A program made the translations under genes and the position numbers. The notes below the pieces were generated by a model. It searched no databases. It was given only the letters and a program-made list of their open reading frames with translations, and had not been told where the DNA came from. A stretch of DNA of 64,000 bases, from positions 62,001-126,000 of the forward strand of contig NW_025955029.1 in the NCBI RefSeq assembly GCF_022376445.1, in the 5' to 3' direction. Below, piece after piece: positions 21,927 through 34,790 of this stretch (position 1 is its first letter; every line of letters starts with the position of its first letter). This stretch comes from Fomitopsis serialis. Taxonomy: Eukaryota; Basidiomycota; Agaricomycetes; Polyporales; Fomitopsidaceae.

Positions 21927-24900
21927 TCAGCAGATCACGCAGTCCTCTTTAAAACTGAGGTTGTACATGGCCTTATCAACCGTCTTCTCGATCTTTTTCC
22001 AGTCCGCCCGTCGCTGAATGAACTCATATACGTCCTATGTCATGAATGTCAATCACTAGCAACCAGATCTCGAGTGACGTCCACGTACCTCCGGTTTGTA
22101 CGCGCCCCCGTAGCGCGTCACATCGCGGACAATCTGGGCCAAGTCTTTGGCATCCTCGACCACGTAGACGTGTCCGAGCATCTTGAGGTACGAAAACTCA
22201 GCTGCGATGCTGCTGACCTACACCGGGATCAGTACAGAATACGAGCCTGTCTCTTTACATCATACCTTCAATGACGAAATGAATGTATGATACGCATTCA
22301 AGTCAGCGATGACCTGGAATCCACCGTTGAGCGATATGATCTGCCGCTTTAAATGCTTCTGGAGGATGCTGCAATAATGCGGGCCCGGGTTAGAACTCTG
22401 CCTCGACCGGGTGGCAGAGCAACGACTCACGCAATCAAGCGAATACCGATCTCCTGGTAAAAGACCTCGAGCACTTCCTTGCTCGTGCTCCCTTAAGCAG
22501 CTGGCAATGCATCTTCAGGCACTGGATCGCCTCGACGCAGCCCTTCGACGGTCCCAGCTCGAGTGGAGAACCCTCTTGCGGGTAGTATGCGCGGGGCCCC
22601 GTGAGCTTCATGATGATGTGCTCCACCTACGCGAACCGTCGATGAGTCAAACGCCGCAAGAGTCATCCCGGTAGACGATATCATACTTGGTTCATTAGTG
22701 CATCAGTGCCAGCGTTAAGCCCGGCAGCGACGCAATCATCGAGCACGTCTTCAAAGCGCTTCTTCTCACGTACCACGGCGTTCAGGAAGTCGGTACGGTC
22801 AATGTGGGGTGCCTATACCGCGTGCTCAGCCCGAGAATGCTCAAAATGTGAACACACGCCGAACTCACCAGTTCCTTGTCGAAGTACACCTGGACCATAC
22901 TCTGGATGGTGTCGCCCACATGCACCAGCTCGAAGAACTGGAGCAGCGGTGCGACGCTCCTCGTCTCTTCGTGCTCCGCCGGCTGGTACGTCCTCATTTG
23001 CTGTGTCGCTCTGTTTATACGCATCAGCATCTCACACATTTCTCCATCACACGTCGACGAGGTACACACGTATCAAACCCGGGCTTGACGTGCCGCTCGC
23101 CGATCGCTTGCAGCAGGAGAACGAAGATCTCCTCGATCGTGTCCCGTACTCGGTGGCCGTACTGCCCCGGGTATCCCGAGAACGTCTCCGCACGCTTGAG
23201 GGACTCGCGATCGGCGTGGATGAGCTCGAGGGCGATGTCGAGCGAGAGCAAAAGATCAAATTTATCGAAGGTCGTCGGCTGCGGCGCGGGTAGCGGAGTG
23301 GAAGTGCGCGTAGAAGTCGAGGTTGAGGAGGAGGTCGTCTTCGAGAAGATAGATGGTGTAAGCTGGGAGTGGGCGGTCGTACTCGACGACACGGACCCTG
23401 GTGTATTTGTCAATACCCAAGCAAGCACTTACAGGCGTACACTCACATCTGTCTGTCTTCTCACTCTCGATCTCCATATCCTTCTCGTTTGCGAACTCAT
23501 CTTCGTCCTGATCCCCCACATCCCCGTCCGCATCCTCGTCCACATCCCCGATCTCGAACAACGTGCTTCCATCCTGGCCCTTCTCGAAGTCTTGTGTATA
23601 CCAGTTCTTCTTGTAGTCCACACTCCCTCCCCGAGACTGCCTCCATGAGCCGAGCTTCGAGAACCGCTTCCCAATCCCTCCTCCACTACCACCTCCTCCA
23701 ACACTGTCCGCGTCACCCGCCGCGCTCGCACCCCACTTCTGCGGGTTCAGCATCGAGATGCCCTGGACAGCCGCGGACCCGCCCGCCGCGACGGCCTTGC
23801 CGACGGTAGCCGCTGTGCGCGGGACAATCGTCACGGGAAGGAGGAGTACATCCGTGAAGGACGCGAGCACGTTGCGCTTCACCTGCGCAGGGTTCGACGA
23901 CCCGATGAAGCGCACCTGCGTGTGTTCTGCAGTCGTCTGCTGCCCGGGGATGGCTGGCCCGGACCGCTGGAGGAACTGAGAGCGGGATAAGAGCCAAGGC
24001 AGGGTAATGTATAAGAGAGCGTACCTGTACTTCCCAGGCCCGACACGTTCGCTCGAAGCATGCTTTGACGAATTCAATCTCCTCGTCGAGATACTCGTCC
24101 ATGTTCGGCTCGAACATACGATACCTGCATTCGATCATTAGTCCTACGCTGCGGATGGAACGCTACGAATGTGTACTGACGCGACGTCCTCCGCCTGTGC
24201 CTTCGTTACCAGCGAGTCGCTCCGCTCGGACGCGACCTCGAAAATGGCGTCGGTCATCCGCCACGCCTCCCTGAACGACGCGGCGCACGCCTTGAGAAAC
24301 GTTTCGTTGCTCAGCTCGCGCGCGCGGGTCAAGAGCGGCGCGACGTACTCGCCTACCTAACACCACCACTTTAATACAGACGTTAGGAATCGTCACTGTA
24401 GACTCACCACGTCCCCCGCCAGCCGATCCGCAAACGCGAGTAGCACACCCGTCGCGGGCGGGAACACGCGAACCGCTCTCGCGCCGTGTTCCCGAAGTGC
24501 CGCGAGGATCTCGCCCATAAACGCGTCCATCGCGTCGAAGTCGAGTTGGCCGTCCTCCGCGAAGTTGTCCAGCGGGCGCCACTTCGCTTGCTCATAGAAG
24601 ATCTCCCGCTTCTCGATCCACACCGTGCCCAGCTCCCAGCGCACCTCACTGCTCCCTCTATCTGTCTCCCCGAAGCCGACGCTCCTCCCCTCGCCACCAC
24701 TCCGATCCAACACTTCCCAGCTTGCCTCGGCCGCCTCGCGCATCCCGGCTTCGTCTGCTCGTCCATCCGCAACGTCGAACGCAGTGAGCAGGGTGTCTTC
24801 AAAACGGTCCGTCGCTGCTCGCAGGGCAGCCGAGAGTGCTGACCAAGAACGCAGTGGCTTCACGCGTGGAGAGAGAAATAGTGCTAGGAGGCGTAACGTG

Positions 24901-25926
24901 TGGGCTTGCTGCAGAGGCGTCTGAAACGGCGAAGGCAAGGGTGCGGAGGCTGGAGGAAACAGGGTGGAGAGAACAGCATGTGGGGGTGCGTAGAGCGCGG
25001 GGACAAGTGGTTTGAGGAGGGTGTGTACGCGGATGTACTGCGCGCGATAGGTCGGTTTCGGCGGCGGACCTGGTGACGTTGGCGTCGCAAAGCTAGGGAA
25101 GGCAGAGCCTGGACGAGGTGTGCCAAAGGTTGAATTTGACAATGCCCCTAGGATGGACTCAGTAACGGGTCTTTGTAGAGAGGAGGGGTCGATGAAGAGG
25201 AGGAGAGGTGAATATGGAGAAGCGGGACATGCTCCAGGCATACTCTAGCATAGCATAACCTGCTGCAGTTTCCCACTGCCAGAGTGCGCACGGACATGAG
25301 ATAGTGTGCTACTCACCGACAAAGTCGCCCATCTCATCCGCAGGCGCATTCAATACCGCCGAGCCCTGCCCGCCGGACGCGAAGTCGCCAAAGTCGTCGT
25401 CGCCGATGTCGACCGTCAGCGTCGGGGGCGCGCCGCCCTTGCTCACCCCGTTGCGCTCTCTCTCCCGCTCCTCCAGCACGCCCAGCACCTCGTGCAGGTG
25501 ACCCTTCCCTTTCTTGCCCGTGTCCGTGCTCGCGCGCCCACCTGCACCCGCATGCTTTCCGTAACCCTGCACGTCGTCCCCCAGCCCGTCGTCCAGCCCG
25601 AACAGCCGCCATCTCGCCTCCCACACACGCTCGTCGCGCACGAGCGCGCCCGTCGCCCGGCATGCCTGCGCGTACGCGGGCAGGTCGGGCACGGCGAGGT
25701 GTGTGAGCACGACGATGTGCAGGTCGGCGGGAAGCCGGCCGATCCGTTCGAACGGCGCGGGCCCGCGCTGGCGGGCGTGTGCATTGACGAAAGGCGAGCT
25801 CGAGGGTGCTGCTGGGCGTGGCGTTAGAGGCGAGAAGCGTGAAAGGCGGTTCTTGGACGAAGCCGATGGTGGCGAGGTGGAAGAGTTGTAAAGTCGGACG
25901 GGCTCGAGGGTGGTAAACTTGTCCAT
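21927..25926 (-). CDS. rcy1: recyclin-1 (F-box and Sec10-like recycling factor), frame broken in exon 9
   Basis: Orthologue of yeast Rcy1 and fission yeast Pof6, which recycle endocytosed membrane proteins. Modelled as 12 exons from 25926 to 21927 with introns of 48-62 bp; the exon 1/2 junction (25316 to about 25240) is the only doubtful one. Residues 60-110 form the F-box (GRLPADLHIVVLTHLAVPDL). The rest matches the Sec10-like region: SQYIR-type start (YRAQYIRVHTLLKPLV), YEQAKWRPLDNFAEDGQLDF, MFEPNMDEYLDEEIEFVKAC, HVGDTIQSMVQVYFDKEL, ILQKHLKRQIISLNGGFQVI and DAKDLAQIVRDVTRYGG. The protein ends DCVIC, a CaaX box like that of yeast Rcy1. In exon 9 (22431-22626) one base is missing at the GGG run 22490-22492: reading shifts from CQLLK to STSKEVLEVFYQEIGIRL. 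Confidence 0.88.
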
Positions 25927-26698
25927 GCCGACGACTTGAATATCCGTGCTCGATGGTTGATGTATGGTCAGAGGAGATGAGTGAGGAGAACGGTGCTCAT
26001 CGTTCGTGACGGTGTTGACGGACCCGCGACCGAACGCGCTTCTCGCAACTGCGCAGTGCGGTTACAAGTCGATTGTGTTCGGTTATGCATGTAGTATTGC
26101 CCTTGTCATCGAAACTCACTCGTAAATTTGTGGGTGGATTTAAAACGAAGGGATCATATTCAGGTCTGTGATGATCGCAAGAAAGAAAACAGACACGGTG
26201 CGACGATTTCAGTCAGACTGGCAAGCGGTCATTCTGTCAAGGCGCTCGCGCTCGGTCTGAGCAGTCTCCTCTGTGCAATGGAACTTCGCTCCGTGCCATG
26301 GTATTCATACAGCCCTACTCTGACGGTAGGGCATACTGTTGTATCGGAAGGCACTAAAGATGCGCAGCCGCAGAAACCGACATGGTTACGGTAGGTCGTC
26401 CTAAAGACGCAGAAGTATCATACTGTACAAGATATCAACTTGAACCGAACCGCTTAAAGCCCGAAAGAGAAACCAGCGAGAGCGAGCCAAACGAGGACAG
26501 CGTCGAGAACTTGGGACGACAGGCAGGGCAGGGTAGCGCAATGATTTGGAGCGTTCAGAAAGCCGGAAAGCCGGAAAGCCGAGAGGTCACGGTAAAGCTT
26601 GCAGACGGGATCCAAGCGCGAGGAGAATCTTGCGGATTGATGTTGAAGTCGGGAAGAATGTGAATCGAGTGGTCCTCTGAAGTTTAACGAAGCCAAGT
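25927..26698. other. intergenic stretch between rcy1 and the single-pass membrane protein
   Basis: 5' flank of rcy1 and 3' flank of the neighbour. Nothing else supported. Confidence 0.35.
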
Positions 26699-27904
26699 TC
26701 AGGCGTCGGTCGAGTGCTCAGCGAGAGCCCTGAAAGTCGACCAGGGAGACGGTAAATGCGAAGGCATTGTCCGAAACTTCGTGTACACAGACACATCGGT
26801 GCCGACCTTCCGAGTATCCCCAGAAACCGCGAGTGAGAACGAGGCGGAAAAAGGCTCCCCACCGAGGTGGAGGACCCATGGAGGAGACAGTGCAGAGAAG
26901 GTAGCGCCGTTGAGCAGGATGTCCGGTGGAAGACTGGCCGCGTTCGAGACAGAGGGAACAGGAGAGGCCCACGCAAGCTTGTCAAGACCCAAAGGCAATG
27001 ATTCCACCGCAGCGACCGCCAGCTCGAACGCGGGCTCAGGTTTCGAGTCCTGGAAGAGTTCCGATGCGAAGCTCGTACCGGGCGAGCCGTTGGAGAGCGT
27101 CGTGGGCAAAAAGTCCGGGTCTTCAACGATGATTCTAGAGACCTCCGAGTGCGTCGCCTGCTTGTCAGATCCCTGATTCGTTTCCTCGTCCAGTTTTATA
27201 CCGAGGTCCGCCTTCTCGGTGATTCCAGTTCCGCCAACGATGGGGTCGCACCGCATGAAAGCCGAGTAGTCGTCTGGCCAGGATGCCTGAGAGTAGACGG
27301 AGAAGGTGGAGACGGTGTCTTGCAGAGGCTCGGGCGTGCTCCTGCAGCTCGTGCCGATAGTGAGAGCGGGGGTGCCAGGCTCCGAATGCACCTCCAGGTG
27401 AGGGTACTGCCAGGCAGGGGAAAGATGGAGTTTATCGCTGTCTTTCTGAGGCGAGGATGCCTCCTAATAGGGAGACGCACTGAGCATCGAAACATATACA
27501 TCGAGCGAACGAAGAGCACGCACCTCAAGGACAACCACCATGCCCGCCTCGAGGTCCGCCGAGCTGAGCGTTTCAGAGACGCTCGAATCTGCCTTGGGCT
27601 CGGCGGTTTCCATAGCTCCTCCGACTTCACTTGTCCTCCGAGTGAACCGCGAAAGACCGCACGACCAGAACCTTCGAACGCGTGGCGCGCCCGCTGAGGT
27701 GCTCGCTTCTTGCAGACCTAAAATTTCGGCCTTCCGAGCCGCCGCGCGACGATACCGAGTGATGAACCAGAGAACAAGTAGTAGCACGTTCACGAGGATA
27801 ATCGCAACGAGAGACCAGAGGAGCGTCGGCGACAGATGTGGATGCCCAGACAAAGGTATCCCAGGCGTAGATGTTAAACCTGTATGACTGGGTGCCGGAG
27901 GCAT
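26699..27904 (-). CDS. single-pass membrane protein, unknown function
   Basis: A 381-residue protein in two exons, 27524-27904 and 26699-27463, with a 60-bp intron (GTGCGT to CTATTAG). A short Pro/Ser-rich N terminus is followed by one strong transmembrane helix (LLWSLVAIILVNVLLLVLWF) and a basic stop-transfer patch (ITRYRRAAARKAE). The remaining 300 residues are acidic, Ser/Thr-rich and probably disordered and cytosolic. No cleavable signal peptide or known domain. The layout (short outside, long inside) resembles fungal cell-wall sensors or type III anchored adaptors, but that is only an analogy. Confidence 0.65.
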
Positions 27905-29066
27905 GTTTGTTTGCGTTGAGTCTTGAGGAGACCGCGTATCTTATGATGATGACGGTGCGTGAAGAGATCTAGGAGAGCAAGGGAGAGCCTATGCAATGAC
28001 TGTGAAGTAGTGAATGCAAAGTGAGCGACCAGCGTTTGGTCTCTGGAATGACACTGTTCGGTTCGATTCAGTCGTCGCGTCGCGGTCACGTGCTTCGGCG
28101 CGTGAGTAGCGTACTACACGGAACTCTTGAGACAATTCAACAATCCCCGACGGGCCTGCGGTGTGAGACAGGGAAAACCACGGTGGATGATGGAGGAGCA
28201 TGAGTTGAATTTAGAAAAGATGAAGCTGATCGTGAGGCCGTGTAAGACGACTCCCCGGGAGAGCGCGGAGCCTCTCGGAGTTGCGTGAGTACCGCGTTTG
28301 CTCACGGGTAAATACCTACTGTATCGTTCCAGTCTTTATCAATGTGGTACACCGATGGGAATTTCGCTTGCGCTGATGTACTTTCTGTGTGCCCGGCTTC
28401 TGTGGCGCAACCACGGTACCGGGCCTCCCTGTCAAAGGAACTGAAGAAAGCAATTTCGTCCAGCGGTCAGTACTCACACACGACTCGGAGGAGTTCCCGA
28501 TCTGCCACCTATATACTCGACATGGTGGGATACCTTCGTCCACGGCCCACCTACCACTTTGGTAAGATGGCTGACGTTCTGCGTGACGACTCCAGCGGTT
28601 CCGGCTTGACTGTTGCGATCGCTAGTCATGACATTTTCAAACATCTAGAAATCGACTAAAATAAACCACGAGAGTATGTCTTTAGAAGATGTACCCGGGC
28701 TGGGACATCCTTATATGCTATTATATCATACTGTCAGTCCGGCATGCCCTTACACTGCTGGTACATATTGCCAAACCGAGCAACCCACATATTGGGGTGC
28801 AAGGGTATGTACAATTATTACGAGCCCTTACATTGATTCCGCCGCTTATAAGGGTCTTGTATGGCCTTATAGGCCGGGTTAGCTTTCGGCGATGACGTGG
28901 CTCCAGCTGCCAGTGGACTCGACTTCGAGACGTCTTGTCGTATTGAGAGTCTGCCTAGGGGAGACGTACGGCGAGAGTTCATCAAATCGACGTTGTATGT
29001 GAAGATAACACAGCTGATATCCCTACACCAGTATAATATCCTACCAAGTGACCGATGTTGATAGCT
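27905..29066. other. intergenic stretch
   Basis: No supported gene. Small minus-strand frames near 28000-28300 lack recognisable features. Confidence 0.35.
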
Positions 29067-30107
29067 CTAGCCCATAGACTGTATACTGCTGTTCCGGACT
29101 TTCGCGATAATTTCGTTATAGAAGGACCTACACCTCTTGTGGATCGCCTCCGGGCGGATTGCCTCAGTTGTACAAGCCGTCTCGAAATCGATGATGCGGT
29201 ATTTGTAGGTGCGGTTGTTCCTGGAAGACGGAAGGCCGGCGATGCCTTTAGGCTGCTCGTACGCGCGAAGGATGTTGGAACACTCCCAATCGGTATAGTC
29301 AACCTGCAGTTGGCACAGCTCCTTGCTCATGTCGAATAAGTCCTGCCTAAGTCGGAATCAGATTTAACGATTCACTGCACTTCGTGTCCGTCAAGACTCA
29401 CTCGAGCTCTTTGAGTTGCTGGGGGGTCGAATATAATGGAAGAGGTTCGCCTACATCCTCCAACAGCAGGACGTTCAAGCTCGCCATTTGATTGGGCATC
29501 CTGAACATGTTGATCGTTTTCTTATCCCGCGGGAACGTGCACTCCGGGGCCCACGGGATGACGACGTGCTCGAGGAGGTTGACGAAGCACCGGAAGTAGC
29601 CATAACAGCGCGGAATGACGACGCCTTGCAAAGAGTGCAGATAGTCGTACATCGCTGCCTCTTCCGCCAGATGCTGGCCTTCTAATTCCGCGGAGACCTT
29701 GATCACCATGGGCGGAAAACTGTAGGCCGCCTCAGAGGGTTCATGCGACACCCCATGACAGACCCTGTAGATAGTGTGGCTCTCCCCGTCACGCAAGACT
29801 TCACCAACATGCAGATGAAGATCGAGATGGCTGTCGGGTGAGAGTATGGACGGGGAATCTGGCGGACTAAGATCCTTGGGCTCGGATTCATAGGACACAG
29901 CCGCCGTATACCACTGTCGCAGATGTGAAATCTCTCTCGGCATTCTGAGAGCAGCAGCTTTGCCGCTATAGTCCTTCACGAGGCCATGGATAGTGAGCGA
30001 TTTCGCAGTGAGCGGTTGCTGAGAATTTTTTCAATTGAACGTATGCCGTCACCATTGTTAACTTGGCTCACCAACAGCGGTTTTACGGTCCCTGTGAAAG
30101 CGTCCAT
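29067..30107 (-). CDS. degenerate protein kinase-like protein
   Basis: A 310-residue kinase-fold protein of a type expanded in Agaricomycetes. Three exons: 30072-30107, 29402-30018 and 29067-29346, with 53- and 55-bp introns, phases consistent. Visible landmarks are a beta strand with the ATP-binding lysine region (FPPMVIKVSAELEGQHL), an E-rich alpha-C segment (LAEEAAMYDYLHSL), the hinge LLLEDVGEPL, a catalytic-loop position reading VDYTDWECSNIL and the metal-binding position YRIIDFETA. The canonical HxD of the catalytic loop is changed (DYTDWECSN), and DFG reads DFE. The glycine-rich loop is weak. It may bind nucleotide without being an active kinase. Confidence 0.65.
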
Positions 30108-30827
30108 GATTTTGCTCGTAAATGTCGATGAAGGAGAATGTCGGAAGATTGGAGGTCAAAGTGCTACGCAGAGATTCGAATTAGTAGGTCTGCAAGTGCT
30201 TAAGTACTGCTTATAGACGCTTACTGATCGGTTGGAGGACGGGCCCATCATGATTCTTATGCGAAGGCGATACTCCTCTCGGCTCTAAAGAATACACGAC
30301 ATGTGTTATAAACGCGACGGACCCGAGTCCGCTGCCCACGCATAGTCGGTGGTCCAGGAAGCACCGGTGCGAGTGATGTGTACTCATATGAGCGTAAGGC
30401 TCGGATCTGCAGTTGTGCGATGCATACATATGCGAGGCCTGAAACAGGCCGCCTGTGCGCAGTAACCCCGCAATATGTAAGCACAATGTACAAGCAGTTG
30501 ATACATAGCGAATTGGTCACGGTCTGTAGCAGCGAACCAATGAACATATTCTCTGCTATGGTGAACATCTCCGTGTCAGCGTCCCGAATATTCCTCGAGA
30601 ACTACGTGGAACCGGGACGTACCAGAACTGCTGAGTCAAGGCGGTCGTATGTACGAAGACGACCGCCGCGGCTGAAGCGCGCCACCGTCGCGTTCCTCAC
30701 GTGCGCACGCACTGCGACAGCGGCCTCCCGCGTACTAGGCTAACTGCTTGCAGTCAACCGTCGTCTTCAAATAGTACAGTCCCGCATTCGCGCTGCTGTA
30801 GTCACTGCGCTACTCACTGCCCCTGAT
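30108..30827. other. intergenic stretch upstream of the thioesterase gene
   Basis: Divergent promoters are expected here. A further upstream thioesterase exon is possible but not demonstrated. Confidence 0.3.
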
Positions 30828-31356
30828 ATGAGTCACGACGGCGACAAACTGAAGCAGCGCCGCCGCTCCGACTATCCGTACTTCCTGACCTACCGTACGC
30901 GCTGGTTCGTACAAACACTGCGTCGCGTACTCGGTCTGACTCTTATCCCTCCGCAGGAGCGACAACGACCAGTACGGGCACATGAACAACTCCGTATACT
31001 ACCACCTATTCGACTCCATCGTGAACACCTACCTGATCACGCGCTGTGGGCTGTCCCCGACACACTCACAGCAGATCGGGCTCGTCGTCTCGTCCTGGTG
31101 CCGATTCTTCGCGCCCGTGTCATTCCCGACCGTGGTTGACCTCGGCCTACGCGTAACGAGCCTCGGGAACAGCTCCGTGGCATACGAAGTGGCCGTGTTT
31201 GAGGAGGGAAAGGACGCGGCTAGTGCAGTGGGCGGGTACACGCATGTCTTCGTGGACAGCGAGAGTAGACGAAGCACGCCGATCGGTTCTGGTATGCGCG
31301 AAGGGTTTGATAAGCTAGGTGTCAAACGTACAGAATTTGTCAATTCAAAGCTATAA
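30828..31356 (+). CDS. hot-dog fold acyl-CoA thioesterase
   Basis: A 158-residue member of the 4HBT/YbgC-type thioesterase family, which hydrolyses acyl-CoA esters. Two exons, 30828-30904 and 30957-31356; the 52-bp intron uses GTTCGT and CCGCAG with branch CTGAC. Splicing creates the active-site block WSDNDQYGHMNNSVYYHLFD, with the expected Asp, His and Asn positions, followed by the strands RCGLSPTHSQQIGLVVSSWC and VAYEVAVFEEG. The extra upstream residues are too few for a convincing mitochondrial leader. Length is close to the family's 140-160. Confidence 0.85.
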
Positions 31357-33669
31357 CGTTCGATGTCTGGGAAACTGGGACCTATATGACTGGGAGTGTT
31401 CCTCCTACTCCGCGCTATGGTCTGAGCGGACCTGTCCCCTAGTACTCTGGACAATCCGTATGACAACATTCAACGCGTCAATGCCCGCGTTCAGGTTCCT
31501 TCTTCTCAACTGGAATATACAGGTTCGAGACACTATCTGAACTATCCTAGGGTCTTCTCGCGCCGGAACGCATGCAGCTAGTGCCTGATACCTTCAATGT
31601 GGTGAGCCAACACTCCGACCTCTGATAAAACCCTACTGAGGCCCTTGATGTGTCTCCGCTCAGACGAAAGTACATTATAGGATCAACGTGGTTATCAAGT
31701 GATTCATTTAGCCACTGCCCACACAGGCGAGACGAGGCTATGCGATGCGGAATACACGCACTGCGCTTCATCGTACCCATGGAACGGGCCGTGCAGTGCT
31801 CCTTTGAGGTCCAAGCACAAGTATAAGGCAATGCGACGTAACCTTGCACGCTGGTGGAACAGGGGTGGCTCAGGACCAGTGCGCCGCAGTGCGCACAGCA
31901 GTTGCCGTGAGTTGGAATATACGTCGGTCTTCGAGAGAAGCGAGTATTGACGAGAGCTCCAGCTGATGGTCGGATGCAGACTCGAGCCATGACTGTGGCT
32001 CGATGAGGCGTCGAGGACACGGTGATACTGAAGTGCTCGGAGGATCCACGACGTCGGTGGACGCATGCATCACGCGTAGACGCGCGAGTTGTCATCACGT
32101 CTGACATCCTCCTCTGCGCTCAGGCCTACCGTCTGTCGTCCCGCCCACGACTCATCTTCCGTGTTTTGTTTCTTCCTTGGAAGGGCTCATGCGCGTTGGA
32201 TCAGCGCATTCTCAGCGTCTTGGACCCAGATGGGCGCACATATAAGACCACGCCTCTAGTCGGCGGCTGTGTCCCGGGCTTCGCGGCTGGGGCGTGCCTT
32301 CTCAAGAGTGCCAACGCATGTCTTAGTTGCGTTAGCATCGTCCCGCATTTGTGAGCGACATGATTGCTCGATACAGCCCAGGCGCGTGGTCCCTTCCATG
32401 CTCACGGGTATGTGTCCATCAAAACTCTGTTCGTGGCAGTGTTAACGACGTTCTGCAGCATCCCTTTTGGAGCAGTTCATGTTGACCGACACGACGTACA
32501 GAGTTCTGTGCGGGAAGGTCATCATAACATGAATCTGGACATTTTGACCGTCTGTGCGCCGACGAGACAGTCAACTCGTCCTGTCAATGCACAGCCTTGG
32601 TGCCAGTTGGCTATTCAATCCCATAAAGCAGATCAAAGCGCAGATTTATTCTTGACCTCTCATCATGGGCTCTCGGTAAGTACATCAAGGCGTTCTCAGT
32701 TGCTCGAAACAATCGTACGCAAAATCCTCTCAGAATATTGGGTGGTGCGCAGCCGGGCCCTTCCGAGAGCGAGACGCGGATGCGTCTCAACCAGTTCATT
32801 CAAATTGCGAACAAAGTGGCCCGGACCTCACGCATCAGAACACGATCGGAACTCTGCATGGAGAGCAGGTCTTCCATGTCCTGGGTTCTACCACGTGCGC
32901 GCTTCCTATTGACGTAAGTGTTACAATAACTAGGCGTCGCGCACGCGATGAGGCTCGTTGAACGGGAGTAACGTCGCGAGACATTCGGGTGACGTACGTG
33001 TTGAGTATATGCGCGGTAAGGGTAGGGCCGGAGGCCTTCCGCTTCAGCGTCGAGATCAGTTTAGCGAAGAGATACTTCGCCCATTTATGATCGTGTTGAT
33101 GGTCAGACCTGAGGCACGGTCTACGAAGGCACCCCACGGAATACCTCGCGCTATGTCCAACTAAGGGAGCATACGCGCGCCCTTGATCTGTTGATCCAGC
33201 AATGTATACATTTCCAGATCGATGTTGTTGTGTCGCACAAGACGTACCAGAAATGCACCTGCCGTTCCGCGTGACGTGCGGCCTGTCAAGGCTCCGAGGA
33301 CCACCACGAAGGCTTTTGACCATACGCTGCTCTTGATGCGAGGGTATTGAAGGACGCGAATACTATGGATGCTGGGTGTAGTCGTGATCAGCGTTAGACG
33401 CAAGAATGCGAGGATCACCGGTAGCAAGAGGGCGGACGGATCGTTCGCGGGAGACGCAGGCGAGGACGAGAGCTCGAGTAGACAAAGAGACTCGGGGGCG
33501 AGAATTCGAGCGAGCACGCACCCATCAGCCGGAGGTCGCTAGTGTATTCTCCAGGGGTATAGCCAGTCCTGCGATATGCAGACATGCCGCATACAAAGAG
33601 GACAGCCTACGGTGCGCTATTGAGCGTGGCGCGAGGTGGATGAAGAAGGAGTGTGTTTCACCGGAGACG
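31357..33669. other. 2.3-kb stretch without a supported gene
   Basis: A minus-strand frame at 33161-33517 has a hydrophobic core (LLLPVILAFLRLTLI) and could be a gene fragment, but I see no partner exons or domain. The rest shows only short frames. Confidence 0.3.
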
Positions 33670-34790
33670 TGACCCAATGAATCAAGGCGCAGCATGCGCA
33701 TTTTATGGGTGAAAGAGTCGGCATATTACCTACATTAACTAAGCCGATAATACGTTGGGTTAATTTACAATGAATCACGCCGCATCACGGCTGCAAAACA
33801 AGGTGAACATTATGAACACATTCTATATAAACTTACCATATGTCCAAGAGTATCTCACAAGCCTCATGCTGAACACAATTAAAATGAACCCCAGGTATAG
33901 CTGGCATGAGGCAGCCACTTGCATATGAGGATCATCTTGATTTCATTCTGAATGTCTCCAGTATGAAATCACAATGTAACACTAGGAGTCATTCAGAGGC
34001 CACTTAAGTCTTACTGGGGTAATATTCAAAATGACCCCCTGAGTAAGCCCAGACTGAGGCTCACATGTATCAATGTATGGAGATCAAAATGAGCACAAAA
34101 GTATAGTATGGATAATGCAGCCACTTACATATGATCATTACTTGGGCCTCAAATCGAATATCCTATGATAGCTCACATGTATGTAGTGGTGGCATGATGA
34201 GTATTCTTTGGAAATCAATCAGATGGACTCATAGTAATCACAAAATGAAATAGCCCTTCATATCTGGTCCAGACTTGAACCAGCCTACATTTTCCAATCA
34301 TTCAACAAAATCAGTACACCCAACCTATGTGGTCTATTCAGCACAGTCAACTTGTATACTCTGTTCAGCTAAATCAGCACAATCAGTACAACCAGCCTAT
34401 GCAGTCTTTTCAGCACAAACAACCTGTACACTCTATTCAACAAAATCAGCACAATCAGTACAACCAGCCTAAGTGGTTTCTTCAGTACAAACAACCTGTA
34501 TACCCTATTCAACAAAATCAGCACAATCAGTACAGACAGCCTGTATACCCTATTCAACAAAATCAGTACAACCAGCCTATGTACTTTGTTCATCACAATC
34601 ATGCAATCATATAAATTCAGTACAGCCAGCCTATGTAGTCTATCCAATACAATCCACCAAATTCAGTACAGCTAGCCTATGTACTCAATTCAACACAATC
34701 CATGAAACTCAGTGAAGTCAATCCATTATGGAAATCAACAAAATCAATAGAATCAACGAAACTTAGTGCAGACCATGACAGATCACCGTC
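33670..34790. repeat. AT-rich island with a 72-bp tandem array
   Basis: Base composition turns sharply AT-rich over about 1.1 kb compared with its GC-rich surroundings. From about 34280 to 34700 the words CAGCCTATG, CAACCTGTA, ATTCAACAAAATCAG and CACAATCAGTACAACCAG recur. The spacing of CA(A/G)CCT landmarks is 72 bp (34321, 34393, 34465, 34537), with an internal 27+45 pattern, then degenerates. The Gln/Tyr-rich plus-strand reading frame here is a by-product of the array. Confidence 0.75.

Noticed and set aside
33161..33517. Minus-strand frame with a hydrophobic core
   Set aside because: No domain, no partner exons, and ends not consistent with splice signals; left as a note in the gap entry.
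34275..34715. Gln/Asn/Tyr-rich open frames
   Set aside because: By-products of the AT-rich tandem array; they exist in several frames and have no start context or exon structure.
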